Shown here: one piece after another, positions 35,412 through 43,546 of the stretch
How the letters are laid out: every line of letters starts with the position of its first letter
Numbering within the stretch: the stretch's first letter is position 1
Source of the DNA: Wenyingzhuangia marina
GTDB lineage: Bacteria; Bacteroidota; Bacteroidia; Flavobacteriales; Flavobacteriaceae
Length of the DNA stretch: 64,000 nt
Assembly: GCF_900130035.1 (NCBI RefSeq)
Contig: NZ_FQXQ01000002.1
Span: 558,001-622,000, forward strand
Direction: 5' to 3'
Translations under genes and position numbers: made by a program
The notes under the pieces: generated by a model
Seen by the model: only the letters and a program-made list of their open reading frames with translations
Told to the model about the DNA's origin: nothing
The model's database searches: none

Positions 35412-36071
35412 ATGAAAACAACAAAAAACATTACCAAACAAGAAATCTTAACAGCGTACATGAACCATGTGTTGGACTTTGACAATCAACCTAATTCTAT
35501 TCATGCTTTTGCAAAAAAACTAGGCATTGAAGAAAAAGATTTTTACCAACATTATACTTCTTTTGATCAAATTGCCTCCGACGTTTATGTTACTTTTTAC
35601 GAAGAAGCTATCAAATTAATGATGTCAGAAATTTCTTATAATGAATTAGATAGCAGAAACGAATTATTGGCTTTTTACTTCACTTTTTTTGAACTTTTAA
35701 CCAATAATAGAAGTTACGTTTTAAGTACATTAAATAAACCTACTATCGATTTAAAAAGATTCAAATTATTTATCCCTTTAAGAAATCAATTTAAAGGATT
35801 CATCAAATCTTTGAATATTGAAACTATAGATTTAAAGCAAGAGAAACTAAATACGTTTAAAGAAAAAAGTGTTGAAGAAATTGCTTGGACACAATTGTTG
35901 TTTACCATTAAATTTTGGATGGAAGACACCTCACCTGCTTTTGAAAAAACAGATTTGTTTATTGAAAAATCTGTAAATGCTTGTTTTGATTTGATAGACT
36001 ACACACCTCTTGAAAGTATTATAGACTTTGGAAAATTCTTTTTCAAAGAAAAAATTAAACCCCAATTTTAA
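35412..36071 (+). CDS. TetR family transcriptional regulator
   Basis: 219 residues from ATG 35412 (MKTTKNITKQEILTAYM); the in-frame extension to 35313 adds 33 hydrophobic residues that do not belong to the family. The helix-turn-helix is at about 12-58 (SIHAFAKKLGIEEKDFYQHY, FDQIASDVYVTF), weaker than classical TetR but with the right spacing, followed by an all-helical ligand domain. It is the first gene of the 35.4-42.8 kb gene set and abuts the ABC1 kinase gene without a gap, so it may control that set. Confidence 0.8.
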   Translation: MKTTKNITKQEILTAYMNHVLDFDNQPNSIHAFAKKLGIEEKDFYQHYTSFDQIASDVYVTFYEEAIKLMMSEISYNELDSRNELLAFYFTFFELLTNNRSYVLSTLNKPTIDLKRFKLFIPLRNQFKGFIKSLNIETIDLKQEKLNTFKEKSVEEIAWTQLLFTIKFWMEDTSPAFEKTDLFIEKSVNACFDLIDYTPLESIIDFGKFFFKEKIKPQF

Positions 36072-37385
36072 ATGAAAACCATTGACAGTATACCCACAGG
36101 AAAAATACAAAGAGCTTCTAAACTAATTAGTACTGGAGCTAAAGTTGGAATAAATTATATTAAATATAACGTAGAGAAAACTGTTGGAGATGCTGCCGTA
36201 GCAAAAACCAAACTAGATGAATCTAATGCTAGTGACATTTATGATAGCTTAAAAGATTTAAAAGGTAGTGCCTTAAAAGTGGCACAAATGCTTAGCATGG
36301 AAAAAAGCATGCTGCCAAAAGCTTATGTAGAAAAGTTTTCATTATCGCAATTTTCTGTACCTCCCCTATCTTCTGCTTTGGTACTTAAAACTTTTAGAAA
36401 GTATTTTGGGAAAAATCCTAGTGAGTTATATGATTATTTTGATTTAAACTCTGTGAACGCCGCAAGTATTGGTCAAGTACACAAAGCTAGTTTAAACAAT
36501 CAACCTTTAGCAGTTAAAATACAATACCCTGGGGTAGCACAAAGCATTGGTTCAGATTTGGCTTTGGTAAAACCCATTGCCATGAGAATGTTTAATATTA
36601 AAGGAGAAGGATCGGACAAATACTTTAAAGAAGTAGAAGACAAATTAATTGAAGAAACCAATTACATTCTAGAAGTAGCACAAAGTGTTGAGATTGCAAA
36701 TGCTTGTAAACATATTCCTCACTTAAACTTCCCTAAATACTATCCTGAACTTTCTACGGATAGAATTATTACGATGGATTGGATGACTGGAGTTCATTTA
36801 TCAGAATTTGACATCAACAATGCTGATGAAGATACCAGAACGCAATTAGGTCAAGCTTTGTGGGATTTTTACATGTATCAAATACACATCCTAAAAAAAG
36901 TCCATGCAGATCCACATCCTGGAAACTTTTTAATTTCAGAAAACAAAGAGTTAATCGCTTTAGACTTTGGATGTATGAAAACCATTCCCAATGATTTTTA
37001 TATCCCCTATTTTGAATTGGCCAATCCAAAAATCATCAATGATGATATTTTGTTCAAGGAAAAATTATATGAACTAGAAATTTTGATATCCGAAGATGGT
37101 CCTAAAGAAATTGCTTTTTTTACTGAGTTGTTCAAACAATTACTAAGCTTGTTTACCCAACCTTTTCATCAAGAATCATTTGATTTTTCTGATCCAAAGT
37201 TTTTTGGTCAAATAGCAGAATTAGGAGAAAGATTTAACAAAGACCCGAGAATTAAAGAAATGAATGGAAACAGAGGTTCTAAACATTTTATTTACATCAA
37301 CAGAACCTTTTTTGGCCTCTATAATTTAATGTTCGATTTAAAATCAAAAAATATTAAAATTAACCATTACCTAAAATTTGCATGA
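36072..37385 (+). CDS. ABC1/UbiB (AarF) family atypical kinase
   Basis: 437 residues starting right behind the TetR stop. Motifs of the ABC1 family: ALKVAQMLSMEKSMLP (the KxGQ motif, here KVAQ), NAASIGQVHKA (the Ala-rich loop), PLAVKIQYPGVA (lysine), KKVHADPHPGNFLI (catalytic loop) and LIALDFGCMK (DFG). Such proteins are linked to quinone and other isoprenoid-lipid metabolism rather than protein phosphorylation. The Gly-to-Ala change in KxGQ is unusual. It overlaps the flavin reductase gene by 4 bp (ATGA), which implies translational coupling. Confidence 0.9.
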   Translation: MKTIDSIPTGKIQRASKLISTGAKVGINYIKYNVEKTVGDAAVAKTKLDESNASDIYDSLKDLKGSALKVAQMLSMEKSMLPKAYVEKFSLSQFSVPPLSSALVLKTFRKYFGKNPSELYDYFDLNSVNAASIGQVHKASLNNQPLAVKIQYPGVAQSIGSDLALVKPIAMRMFNIKGEGSDKYFKEVEDKLIEETNYILEVAQSVEIANACKHIPHLNFPKYYPELSTDRIITMDWMTGVHLSEFDINNADEDTRTQLGQALWDFYMYQIHILKKVHADPHPGNFLISENKELIALDFGCMKTIPNDFYIPYFELANPKIINDDILFKEKLYELEILISEDGPKEIAFFTELFKQLLSLFTQPFHQESFDFSDPKFFGQIAELGERFNKDPRIKEMNGNRGSKHFIYINRTFFGLYNLMFDLKSKNIKINHYLKFA

Positions 37386-37999
37386 TTTCATTTACAAATA
37401 CAGAAATAGCCTCCCTAGAACACTTGTATAAAATAAATTTAGTCAACAGTGTCACAGGAATTAAATCTGCCAACTTAATAGGTTCCGTCTCTAATAAAGG
37501 TATTGAGAATGTCTCAGTATTTAGTTCTGTTGTTCATTTTGGATCAGAACCGCCTTTATTAGGAATGGTTTTTAGACCTACTACTGTTGCCAGAAATACT
37601 TATGATAATATTAAAGAAACAGGATTTTATAGTATCAATGCCATTCATCAATCCATCATAAAAGAGGCACATCATACCAGCGCTAAATACCCTGCAGACA
37701 TTAGTGAGTTTGACCAAACAGATTTAATCGCAGCATATAAAGATGCTTATAAAGTTCCTTTTGTAAAAGAGGCTCCTGTTCAAATGTTGATGAAATATGT
37801 AAATGAATATCATATTCAAGAAAATGGAACCCTATTGGTCTTGGGTGAAATTCAAAAGTTGTATCTTAAAGAAGAGTTGCTACAAGAAGATGGCTTTATA
37901 AACTTAAGTCAAGGAGAAGTCGTTGGAATTAATGGTTTGGATGGATATATAAAAACCACATTAATAGAACGATTGCCTTATCAAAGACCAAAGAAGTAA
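37382..37999 (+). CDS. Flavin reductase family (FMN-binding split barrel) protein
   Basis: 205 residues. The FMN-binding split barrel is seen in VTGIKSANLIGSVSNKGIEN, LLGMVFRPTTVARNTYDNIK and GFYSINAIHQSIIKEAHHTS, with LLVLGEIQKLYL late in the chain. These proteins either reduce free flavin with NAD(P)H or bind FMN for another reaction. The 4-bp overlap with the ABC1 kinase gene places it in the same operon; supplying reduced flavin to the photolyase-like protein further on is a possible but unproven role. Confidence 0.85.
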   Translation: MISFTNTEIASLEHLYKINLVNSVTGIKSANLIGSVSNKGIENVSVFSSVVHFGSEPPLLGMVFRPTTVARNTYDNIKETGFYSINAIHQSIIKEAHHTSAKYPADISEFDQTDLIAAYKDAYKVPFVKEAPVQMLMKYVNEYHIQENGTLLVLGEIQKLYLKEELLQEDGFINLSQGEVVGINGLDGYIKTTLIERLPYQRPKK

Positions 38000-38033
38000 A
38001 CTGTATAAGTTTCGTTTGGAAAGCAACCATTAA

Positions 38034-38077
38034 GATAAAGTACAGTTAAAGCATAGATAGAGTATAGATAAAGTATA
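38034..38077 (+). repeat. Four tandem 11-bp repeats upstream of the DUF2867 gene
   Basis: Units at 38034-38044 (gataaagtaca), 38045-38055 (gttaaagcata), 38056-38066 (gatagagtata) and 38067-38077 (gataaagtata); consensus GATAAAGTATA. The array is gapless and ends 11 bp before the ATG at 38089. A period of one helical turn suggests cooperative protein binding. Confidence 0.75.
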
Positions 38078-38088
38078 AAAACTACGTA

Positions 38089-39510
38089 ATGAAAATCTTA
38101 ATTACAGGTACCACAGGCTATATTGGCCTAAGATTAATTCCGGTGTTGTTAGAAAACACTGTAGAATTGGTATGCTGTGTAAGAGACTTAAACAGAACTC
38201 CTGTTACTTATCTAAACCATCCAAAAATCACTTTTATAGAGGTTGATTTCTTAAAAAAAGAAACCTTAAACAATATTCCTAAAGACATTGATGCTGCTTA
38301 TTATTTAATACACTCCATGTCTAATTCTAGCACAGATTTCTCTAATCTTGAAGCTAGTTGTGCAGAGAATTTTAAAGAATACATCAACCAAACAAATTGC
38401 AAACAAGTAATTTATTTAAGTGGTATTGTAAATGCTAAAACTTTATCAACTCACTTAAGTTCAAGAAAAAAAGTTGAAAGTATTTTGGCTAGTGGTACTT
38501 ATGCCCTAACTACGTTTAGAGCAGGAATTATTGTAGGTAGCGGAAGTGCTTCTTTTGAAATTATAAGAGATTTGGTAGAAAAACTACCGATGATGATTAC
38601 TCCAAAATGGTTAAATACCATTACACAACCCATTGGAATTGCTGATGTAATTTCATTTCTATCCAAAGGTTTGTTAAAGCCAAAACTTTATAACAACTCC
38701 TATGATATTATGGGACCTGAAACCCTTACTTATAAAGAAATGTTATTACAATTTGCAGATGTAAGAGGGTTTAAAAGATGGATTTACACCGTTCCTGTTA
38801 TGACTCCAAAATTATCATCTTACTGGTTGTATTTTGTAACGTCTACAAGTTATCCTTTGGCAGCGAGTTTAGTAAACAGTATGAAAGTTGAAATTATTGG
38901 TAAAAAATCTGACATCAACCAATTATTAAATATCTATCCCATTCCTTATAAAAAAGCCGTAAAAAACGCCTTTAAAATTATAGAACAAAACGGAATCATT
39001 TCTAGCTGGAAAGATGCTGTAAATACCCCACAACTAAATGATTCTTTAGGAAAACACATCAACCTTCCCAATTATGGATGCTTTAAAGATATTAGGCACA
39101 TGACTGTTATTGATGAAGAAAAAACCTTAGATAAAATTTGGGCTATTGGAGGTGATAACGGTTGGTATTATGGAAATTTTTTATGGAAACTACGTGGCTA
39201 TTTAGATTTACTTTTTGGTGGGGTTGGCTTAAGAAGAGGAAGAACCAACGCAACTGAAATTCAAACCGGAGATGCTTTGGATTTTTGGAGAGTGATTTAT
39301 GCCAATAGAAGTGAAAAAAGACTGCTTTTATATGCAGAAATGAAAACTCCTGGAGAAGCTTGGCTAGAATTTAAAATTGTTAAAAACGAACTGTATCAAA
39401 GAGCTGTTTTTAGACCCAAAGGTTTGTTAGGCAGAATGTATTGGTATGCGGTACTTCCTTTTCACGGATTTATTTTTAAAGGAATGATTCAAAATATTAT
39501 AAAACACTAA
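38089..39510 (+). CDS. SDR/NAD(P)-binding epimerase-like protein with DUF2867 domain
   Basis: 473 residues in two parts. An atypical extended-SDR Rossmann domain at about 1-290 starts KILITGTTGYIGLRLIPVLL (TGxxGxxG) and has AAYYLIHSMSN and VIYLSGI. A C-terminal DUF2867 domain at about 300-470 contains GGDNGWYYGNFLWKLRGYLD, GGVGLRRGR and DALDFWRVIYANRSEKRLLL. The substrate is unknown. The gene stands next to photolyase-type genes in several bacterial groups as far as I know. It has its own upstream region with the 11-bp repeats and is followed 4 bp later by the cryptochrome-like gene. Confidence 0.88.
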   Translation: MKILITGTTGYIGLRLIPVLLENTVELVCCVRDLNRTPVTYLNHPKITFIEVDFLKKETLNNIPKDIDAAYYLIHSMSNSSTDFSNLEASCAENFKEYINQTNCKQVIYLSGIVNAKTLSTHLSSRKKVESILASGTYALTTFRAGIIVGSGSASFEIIRDLVEKLPMMITPKWLNTITQPIGIADVISFLSKGLLKPKLYNNSYDIMGPETLTYKEMLLQFADVRGFKRWIYTVPVMTPKLSSYWLYFVTSTSYPLAASLVNSMKVEIIGKKSDINQLLNIYPIPYKKAVKNAFKIIEQNGIISSWKDAVNTPQLNDSLGKHINLPNYGCFKDIRHMTVIDEEKTLDKIWAIGGDNGWYYGNFLWKLRGYLDLLFGGVGLRRGRTNATEIQTGDALDFWRVIYANRSEKRLLLYAEMKTPGEAWLEFKIVKNELYQRAVFRPKGLLGRMYWYAVLPFHGFIFKGMIQNIIKH

Positions 39511-39514
39511 GAAC

Positions 39515-40999
39515 ATGCAAACAAAAGAACCTTTAGCAATCGTTTGGCTAAAACGTGATCTTAGACTACAAGATAACGAAGCCATTTTTAACGCTCTCAA
39601 TACAGGTAAAAAAGTATTGTTACTATATGTTTTTGAAGAGTTTTTAATCAAAGATCCTCATTATGATATAAGACATTGGAATTTTATTAAAGAATCTATT
39701 GTTGATTTAAACAAAGAACTAATTCAATACAATTCTAAAATATTAGCTGTTAATTCCGAAGTGGCTGCGACCATTAATCAATTAATGCAACATTATCATA
39801 TTCAAGATTTATTTTCTCATCAAGAAACAGGCTTGTTGTGTACTTATCACAGGGATCAAAAAATAACGAGGTACTGTCATAATAATTTGATTAAATGGAC
39901 AGAAAATATATGGAATGGTGTTTTAAGAGGCGTACAAAATAGAAGAGGTTGGGTAGGACAATGGACAAATTATATGGAAAGTCCACTGATTTATTTTAAT
40001 CCTAAAAACCAATTACTGACTATTGAAGAAATTAAACATTTAGAAGCGTTTTTCACTGTTGCAGATTTATCAACACCAAGCATCACCCCTATCCAAAAAG
40101 GAGGAGTTTCAGAGGCTTTAAAATATCAAAATACTTTTTTTAAAGAACGATATATCAATTACACCAAAGGAATTTCTAAACCAGAATTGGCACAAGAATC
40201 TTGTAGTAGATTATCACCTTACTTAGCTTGGGGAAACCTATCCACCAGACAAGTTTGGCAAGCTGCTAAAAATATAAGACCGTTAAGTAAAAACAAAAAA
40301 GATTTAGATGCTTTTACCTCTCGATTAAAATGGCAAGCACACTTTATACAAAAATTTGAAATGGAACACACCATGGAAGATTCTAGTATCAACAAAGGAT
40401 ATCATATGCTAAAGAAAAGTATTTCTGCCAAATATCAAAAAGCATGGCAAGATGGACAAACGGGAGTACCAATGATTGATGCCTGTATGCGATGTTTAAA
40501 CGAAACAGGTTATTTAAATTTTAGAATGAGAGCCATGATTGTATCGTTTTTTACGCATTTATTATGGCAACCTTGGCAGGATTGTGCAGTATATCTATCT
40601 AAAATGTTTATTGATTTTGAGCCTGGAATTCATTTTGCTCAAGTACAAATGCAAGCAGGAGAAACAGGTATTAATACCTTAAGAATTTACAATCCTGTAA
40701 AAAACGGATATGAGCACGATACCAATGCTAATTTTATTAGAAAATGGGTTCCTGAACTTGCTCACTTACAAACCAAACACATTCACGAACCCTACTCTAT
40801 GACTCCTTTGGAACAAAATTTATTCAACATAAAACTAGGAATTGATTACCCAGAACCTATTATTGATTTAAAAGAAAATAGAAAAAGAGCTAGTAAAATT
40901 CTATGGGAAATGAAAAACGATCCTTTAGTGATGCAAGAAAATGATAGAATTTTAGCCAAACATACCCTAAACAAAAACACATTAAACATTGCTGGTTAA
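39515..40999 (+). CDS. Atypical cryptochrome/photolyase family protein
   Basis: 494 residues. The N-terminal alpha/beta antenna domain (AIVWLKRDLRLQDNEAIFNAL) and the FAD-binding helical domain (RLSPYLAWGNLSTRQVWQAA, WQAHFIQKFEME, GQTGVPMIDACMRCLNETGY, RMRAMIVSFFTH) are both there. Where the canonical photolyase at 21658 has NGNWQWAAGTG, this protein reads HFAQVQMQAGETG, so both tryptophans at the flavin-proximal site of the classic triad are missing. It may be a repair enzyme with another electron path or a light sensor. It lies 4 bp behind the DUF2867 gene and its stop overlaps the next start. Confidence 0.88.
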   Translation: MQTKEPLAIVWLKRDLRLQDNEAIFNALNTGKKVLLLYVFEEFLIKDPHYDIRHWNFIKESIVDLNKELIQYNSKILAVNSEVAATINQLMQHYHIQDLFSHQETGLLCTYHRDQKITRYCHNNLIKWTENIWNGVLRGVQNRRGWVGQWTNYMESPLIYFNPKNQLLTIEEIKHLEAFFTVADLSTPSITPIQKGGVSEALKYQNTFFKERYINYTKGISKPELAQESCSRLSPYLAWGNLSTRQVWQAAKNIRPLSKNKKDLDAFTSRLKWQAHFIQKFEMEHTMEDSSINKGYHMLKKSISAKYQKAWQDGQTGVPMIDACMRCLNETGYLNFRMRAMIVSFFTHLLWQPWQDCAVYLSKMFIDFEPGIHFAQVQMQAGETGINTLRIYNPVKNGYEHDTNANFIRKWVPELAHLQTKHIHEPYSMTPLEQNLFNIKLGIDYPEPIIDLKENRKRASKILWEMKNDPLVMQENDRILAKHTLNKNTLNIAG

Positions 41000-41277
41000 T
41001 GAAAACAAGTTTTAGTATAGAACAGATAGATAGAATTATAGAAATGGCTTGGGAAGACAGAACTCCTTTTGACGTTATTACTTTTCAGTTTGGAATTTCG
41101 GAACAAGAAGTGATTGAAATTATGAGAACTGAAATGAAGCTCAGTAGTTTTAAAATGTGGAGAAAACGAGTATCTGGAAGAAGTACCAAACATTTAAAAA
41201 AGAGAGATTTTGTAAAAGGATCTTTTAAATCTACTCGTCAAAAAAACATTACTCATAACAAAATATCAAAAAGATAA
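40999..41277 (+). CDS. DUF2805 / TIGR03643 family small protein
   Basis: 92 residues, start codon sharing the last base of the cryptochrome stop. The family core is FSIEQIDRIIEMAWEDRTPF, ITFQFGISEQEVIEIMR and KMWRKRVSGRSTKHLKK, a helical, very basic protein with a helix-turn-helix-like first half. In other bacteria this family lies beside photolyases and in photo-oxidative stress regulons; the function is unknown. Small, basic and HTH-like, it could bind nucleic acid. Confidence 0.88.
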   Translation: MKTSFSIEQIDRIIEMAWEDRTPFDVITFQFGISEQEVIEIMRTEMKLSSFKMWRKRVSGRSTKHLKKRDFVKGSFKSTRQKNITHNKISKR

Positions 41278-41281
41278 AATA

Positions 41282-41977
41282 ATGGCAACTTACCTAATTA
41301 TTGGAGCATCAAGTGGAATTGGATTGGCTACAGCAAAATTGCTAAGTGAACAAGGACATCAAGTTATAGGAACTTATAACACCACTACTCCTGAAAATAT
41401 TTCTAATGTAGATTTTCATCAAATAGATATTACGCAAGAAAACATTTCTTTTGATTTTATTCCAGAAGTAATCGACGGAATTGTATACTGTCCTGGAAGC
41501 ATCAACTTACTTCCTTTTGCCAGAATAAAACCACAAGATTTTTTAAATGATTATAACCTACAAGTTGTAGGAGCCGTAAAAACCATTCAGGCTTGTGTTA
41601 AAAACTTAAAAAAGGGAACAAATCCAAGTATAATCATGTTTTCTACGGTGGCCGTACAACAAGGATTTAACTTTCATACACAAGTAGCAAGTTCTAAAGG
41701 TGCTATTGAAGGATTGACGAGAAGTTTGGCAGCAGAATTAAGTCCAACCATTCGAGTAAACTGTATCGCTCCATCCATCACTCAAACTCCACTGGCTGGA
41801 AAATTATTAGGATCTGAAGCCAAAATTGAAGCCAACGCACAAAGACATCCTTTAAAAAGAATAGGACAACCTGAAGATATTGCTCACATGGTTAAATTTT
41901 TGTTATCAAATGAAAGTTTATGGATTACTGGCCAGGTTTTAGCTATAGATGGAGGAATGTCAACCATTAAAATATAA
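41282..41977 (+). CDS. Short-chain dehydrogenase/reductase family protein lacking the catalytic Tyr
   Basis: 231 residues of the classical SDR fold. The cofactor motif is ATYLIIGASSGIGLATAKLL; the serine is present in IMFSTVAV. At the YxxxK motif the sequence is HTQVASSKGAIEGL, so Lys is kept but Tyr is Val. The NNAG-type segment is CPGSIN, and the C terminus ITGQVLAIDGGMS is normal. Either the enzyme uses another proton donor or it is a binding protein. It follows the DUF2805 gene after 4 bp and belongs to the same operon. Confidence 0.88.
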   Translation: MATYLIIGASSGIGLATAKLLSEQGHQVIGTYNTTTPENISNVDFHQIDITQENISFDFIPEVIDGIVYCPGSINLLPFARIKPQDFLNDYNLQVVGAVKTIQACVKNLKKGTNPSIIMFSTVAVQQGFNFHTQVASSKGAIEGLTRSLAAELSPTIRVNCIAPSITQTPLAGKLLGSEAKIEANAQRHPLKRIGQPEDIAHMVKFLLSNESLWITGQVLAIDGGMSTIKI

Positions 41978-41981
41978 AACT

Positions 41982-42164
41982 ATGATACTCCCATTTTTAA
42001 TTAAAATTCCAATTAAAAAATTACAAAGGCAACACCAAATATTGCTAAAAGAAGCCTTGTCCTTTTTTAACAAAAACAAAAACATTGCCTACGCTAAAAT
42101 TGAAGAAGCAGAAAAAATTGCCATTAAAATTCAGCGTTTAAAAAAACACATCGCTAATCATTAA
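41982..42164 (+). CDS. Small Lacal_2735-like protein
   Basis: 60 residues from ATG 41982, 4 bp behind the SDR stop; a longer in-frame start at 41949 lies inside the SDR gene. Lys-rich helical protein (LQRQHQILLKEALSFFNKNK, AYAKIEEAEKIAIKIQRLKK). It is clearly similar to the next small gene over LL.EA and EAE.IAIKI..LKK, so the two look like tandem paralogues, this one the more divergent and without the MFSLFKK start. Confidence 0.65.
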   Translation: MILPFLIKIPIKKLQRQHQILLKEALSFFNKNKNIAYAKIEEAEKIAIKIQRLKKHIANH

Positions 42165-42175
42165 AATTCCTAAAT

Positions 42176-42343
42176 ATGTTTTCATTATTTAAAAAGACTT
42201 CTCCAGTTGAAAAACTAGAACAAGAATATAAAAGACTTTTAAATGAAGCTTTTACTTTATCTAAAACCAATCGTACTAAAAGTGATGAAAAAACATACGA
42301 AGCAGAACAAATAGCGATCAAAATTAAAGAACTAAAAAAATAA
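42176..42343 (+). CDS. Lacal_2735 family protein
   Basis: 55 residues, below the usual gene-finder limit. It reads MFSLFKKTSPVEKLEQEYKR and continues LLNEAFTLSKTNRTKSDEK, then EAEQIAIKIKELKK. The MF.LFKK.S..EKL start and the A..LS.TNR..SD.K..EAE pattern match the small family named Lacal_2735 in Flavobacteriaceae genomes; no function is known. It lies 11 bp behind its paralogue and 5 bp ahead of the SRPBCC gene. Confidence 0.75.
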   Translation: MFSLFKKTSPVEKLEQEYKRLLNEAFTLSKTNRTKSDEKTYEAEQIAIKIKELKK

Positions 42344-42348
42344 TCATC

Positions 42349-42825
42349 ATGGCATTTTATCAATTAAAAAAAGAACAATTTATCAACGCTAGTTTAGACG
42401 AGGTATGGGATTTTATATCCTCTCCAAAAAACTTAAAACACATTACACCTCCACATATGGGCTTTGATATTACCTCTGACAACAAGGATGATAAAATGTA
42501 CCAAGGAATGATTATTAGTTATATTGTAAAACCCTTATTAGGAATTCCTACCAAATGGGTTACAGAAATTACTCATGTAGTAGATAAAAACTACTTTGTT
42601 GATGAGCAACGTATTGGCCCATACAAATTATGGCATCATCAACATATTTTAGAAGAAAAAGATGATGGTGTTTACATGAAAGACATTGTTACATACGAAC
42701 CTCCTTTTGGATTTTTAGGAGCTATTGCCAATCATTTATTCATAAAAAAACAATTAAATGCTATTTTTAAATACAGGTTTAAAGCCGTAGATAATATCTT
42801 TAAAACCTCAGCTAATCAAGTATAG
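42349..42825 (+). CDS. SRPBCC (START-like) family protein
   Basis: 158 residues of the helix-grip fold: KKEQFINASLDEVWDFISSP at the start, PTKWVTEITHVVDKNYFVDE, GPYKLWHHQHILEEKDDGVYM and a long C-terminal helix. The fold encloses a hydrophobic pocket for lipids, isoprenoids or polyketides. Related SRPBCC genes accompany SDR and photolyase genes in other bacteria. It appears to be the last gene of the 35.4-42.8 kb set. Confidence 0.85.
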   Translation: MAFYQLKKEQFINASLDEVWDFISSPKNLKHITPPHMGFDITSDNKDDKMYQGMIISYIVKPLLGIPTKWVTEITHVVDKNYFVDEQRIGPYKLWHHQHILEEKDDGVYMKDIVTYEPPFGFLGAIANHLFIKKQLNAIFKYRFKAVDNIFKTSANQV

Positions 42826-42855
42826 TATCTATTCAAAAAAATGTATATTTGACCT

Positions 42856-43242
42856 GTGTTAAAAAAATTTAGAAATAACATTTTTATAAAAATTCTATTT
42901 GGAATTTTAGGAATTCATCTATTTAATATTAGTATTGACATTCCTCTACTTTACCCTATAAATCACTCAAAAGAATTATCTTTTAACAATCAAGATAGTA
43001 TTGTTGAGCTTTTACTGGAAAAAGTTTTAGGTTTTGAAAATGCTATTGAAGAACAAGAAAGCACTGAAAATGATGACTGCAAACAAAAAAATAATTTAAA
43101 TATTGAATTAATTGCAGCAAGAGGAGCTTTTTTTAAAACAAAACTGCTACGACTAAAAGAAACAAAACATAAATTCCATCAACTTATTCCACAATTTACT
43201 GATGGTCATATCCAATTGGACACTCCTCCACCCAAAGCATAA
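42856..43242 (+). CDS. Small single-helix membrane protein of unknown function, GTG start
   Basis: 128 residues. GTG is the only usable start: a stop codon lies two codons upstream and there is no later Met. N-terminal membrane helix (FIKILFGILGIHLFNISIDI), then NHSKELSFNNQDSIVELLLE, an acidic stretch and a soluble tail. Similar proteins with ..NISIDPP.. and LSFNDQESI.E stand near metal-efflux genes in Flavobacteria, as far as I recall, but no such gene is here. TATATTTG at 42844-42851 ends 4 bp before the GTG, which would suit a leaderless message. Confidence 0.65.
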   Translation: MLKKFRNNIFIKILFGILGIHLFNISIDIPLLYPINHSKELSFNNQDSIVELLLEKVLGFENAIEEQESTENDDCKQKNNLNIELIAARGAFFKTKLLRLKETKHKFHQLIPQFTDGHIQLDTPPPKA

Positions 43243-43546
43243 TTTATAAAATCCTTGTTTTTATACTTTTAGGATTTAATTGCTATTAAATAAATTATTA
43301 CCTGTTACATAATATCCTTATTGTTAGTCATTACGCTACACAAAAGACTATTATTTAATCATTATCATTTAGTTTACTGATTACTAAACTCACAACCAGA
43401 CAATTAGTTTTCAATAGCAAAAACTAAATTTTAAAACATTTTAATATTTAGATAAACTATTAATCAACAACAAAATAGGCATAAATATTGCTAAGTATAT
43501 CATTATCAAAAAGCAATCTATTCACTATTTTTGAATAAAAAATCAT
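43243..43546. other. Intergenic stretch ahead of the exporter operon
   Basis: 304 bp, strongly AT-rich. TATTTTTG at 43526-43533, 13 bp ahead of the ABC gene, fits a -7 box but no TTTG stands at the right distance. I see no hairpin with a T-run and no small gene. Confidence 0.5.
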
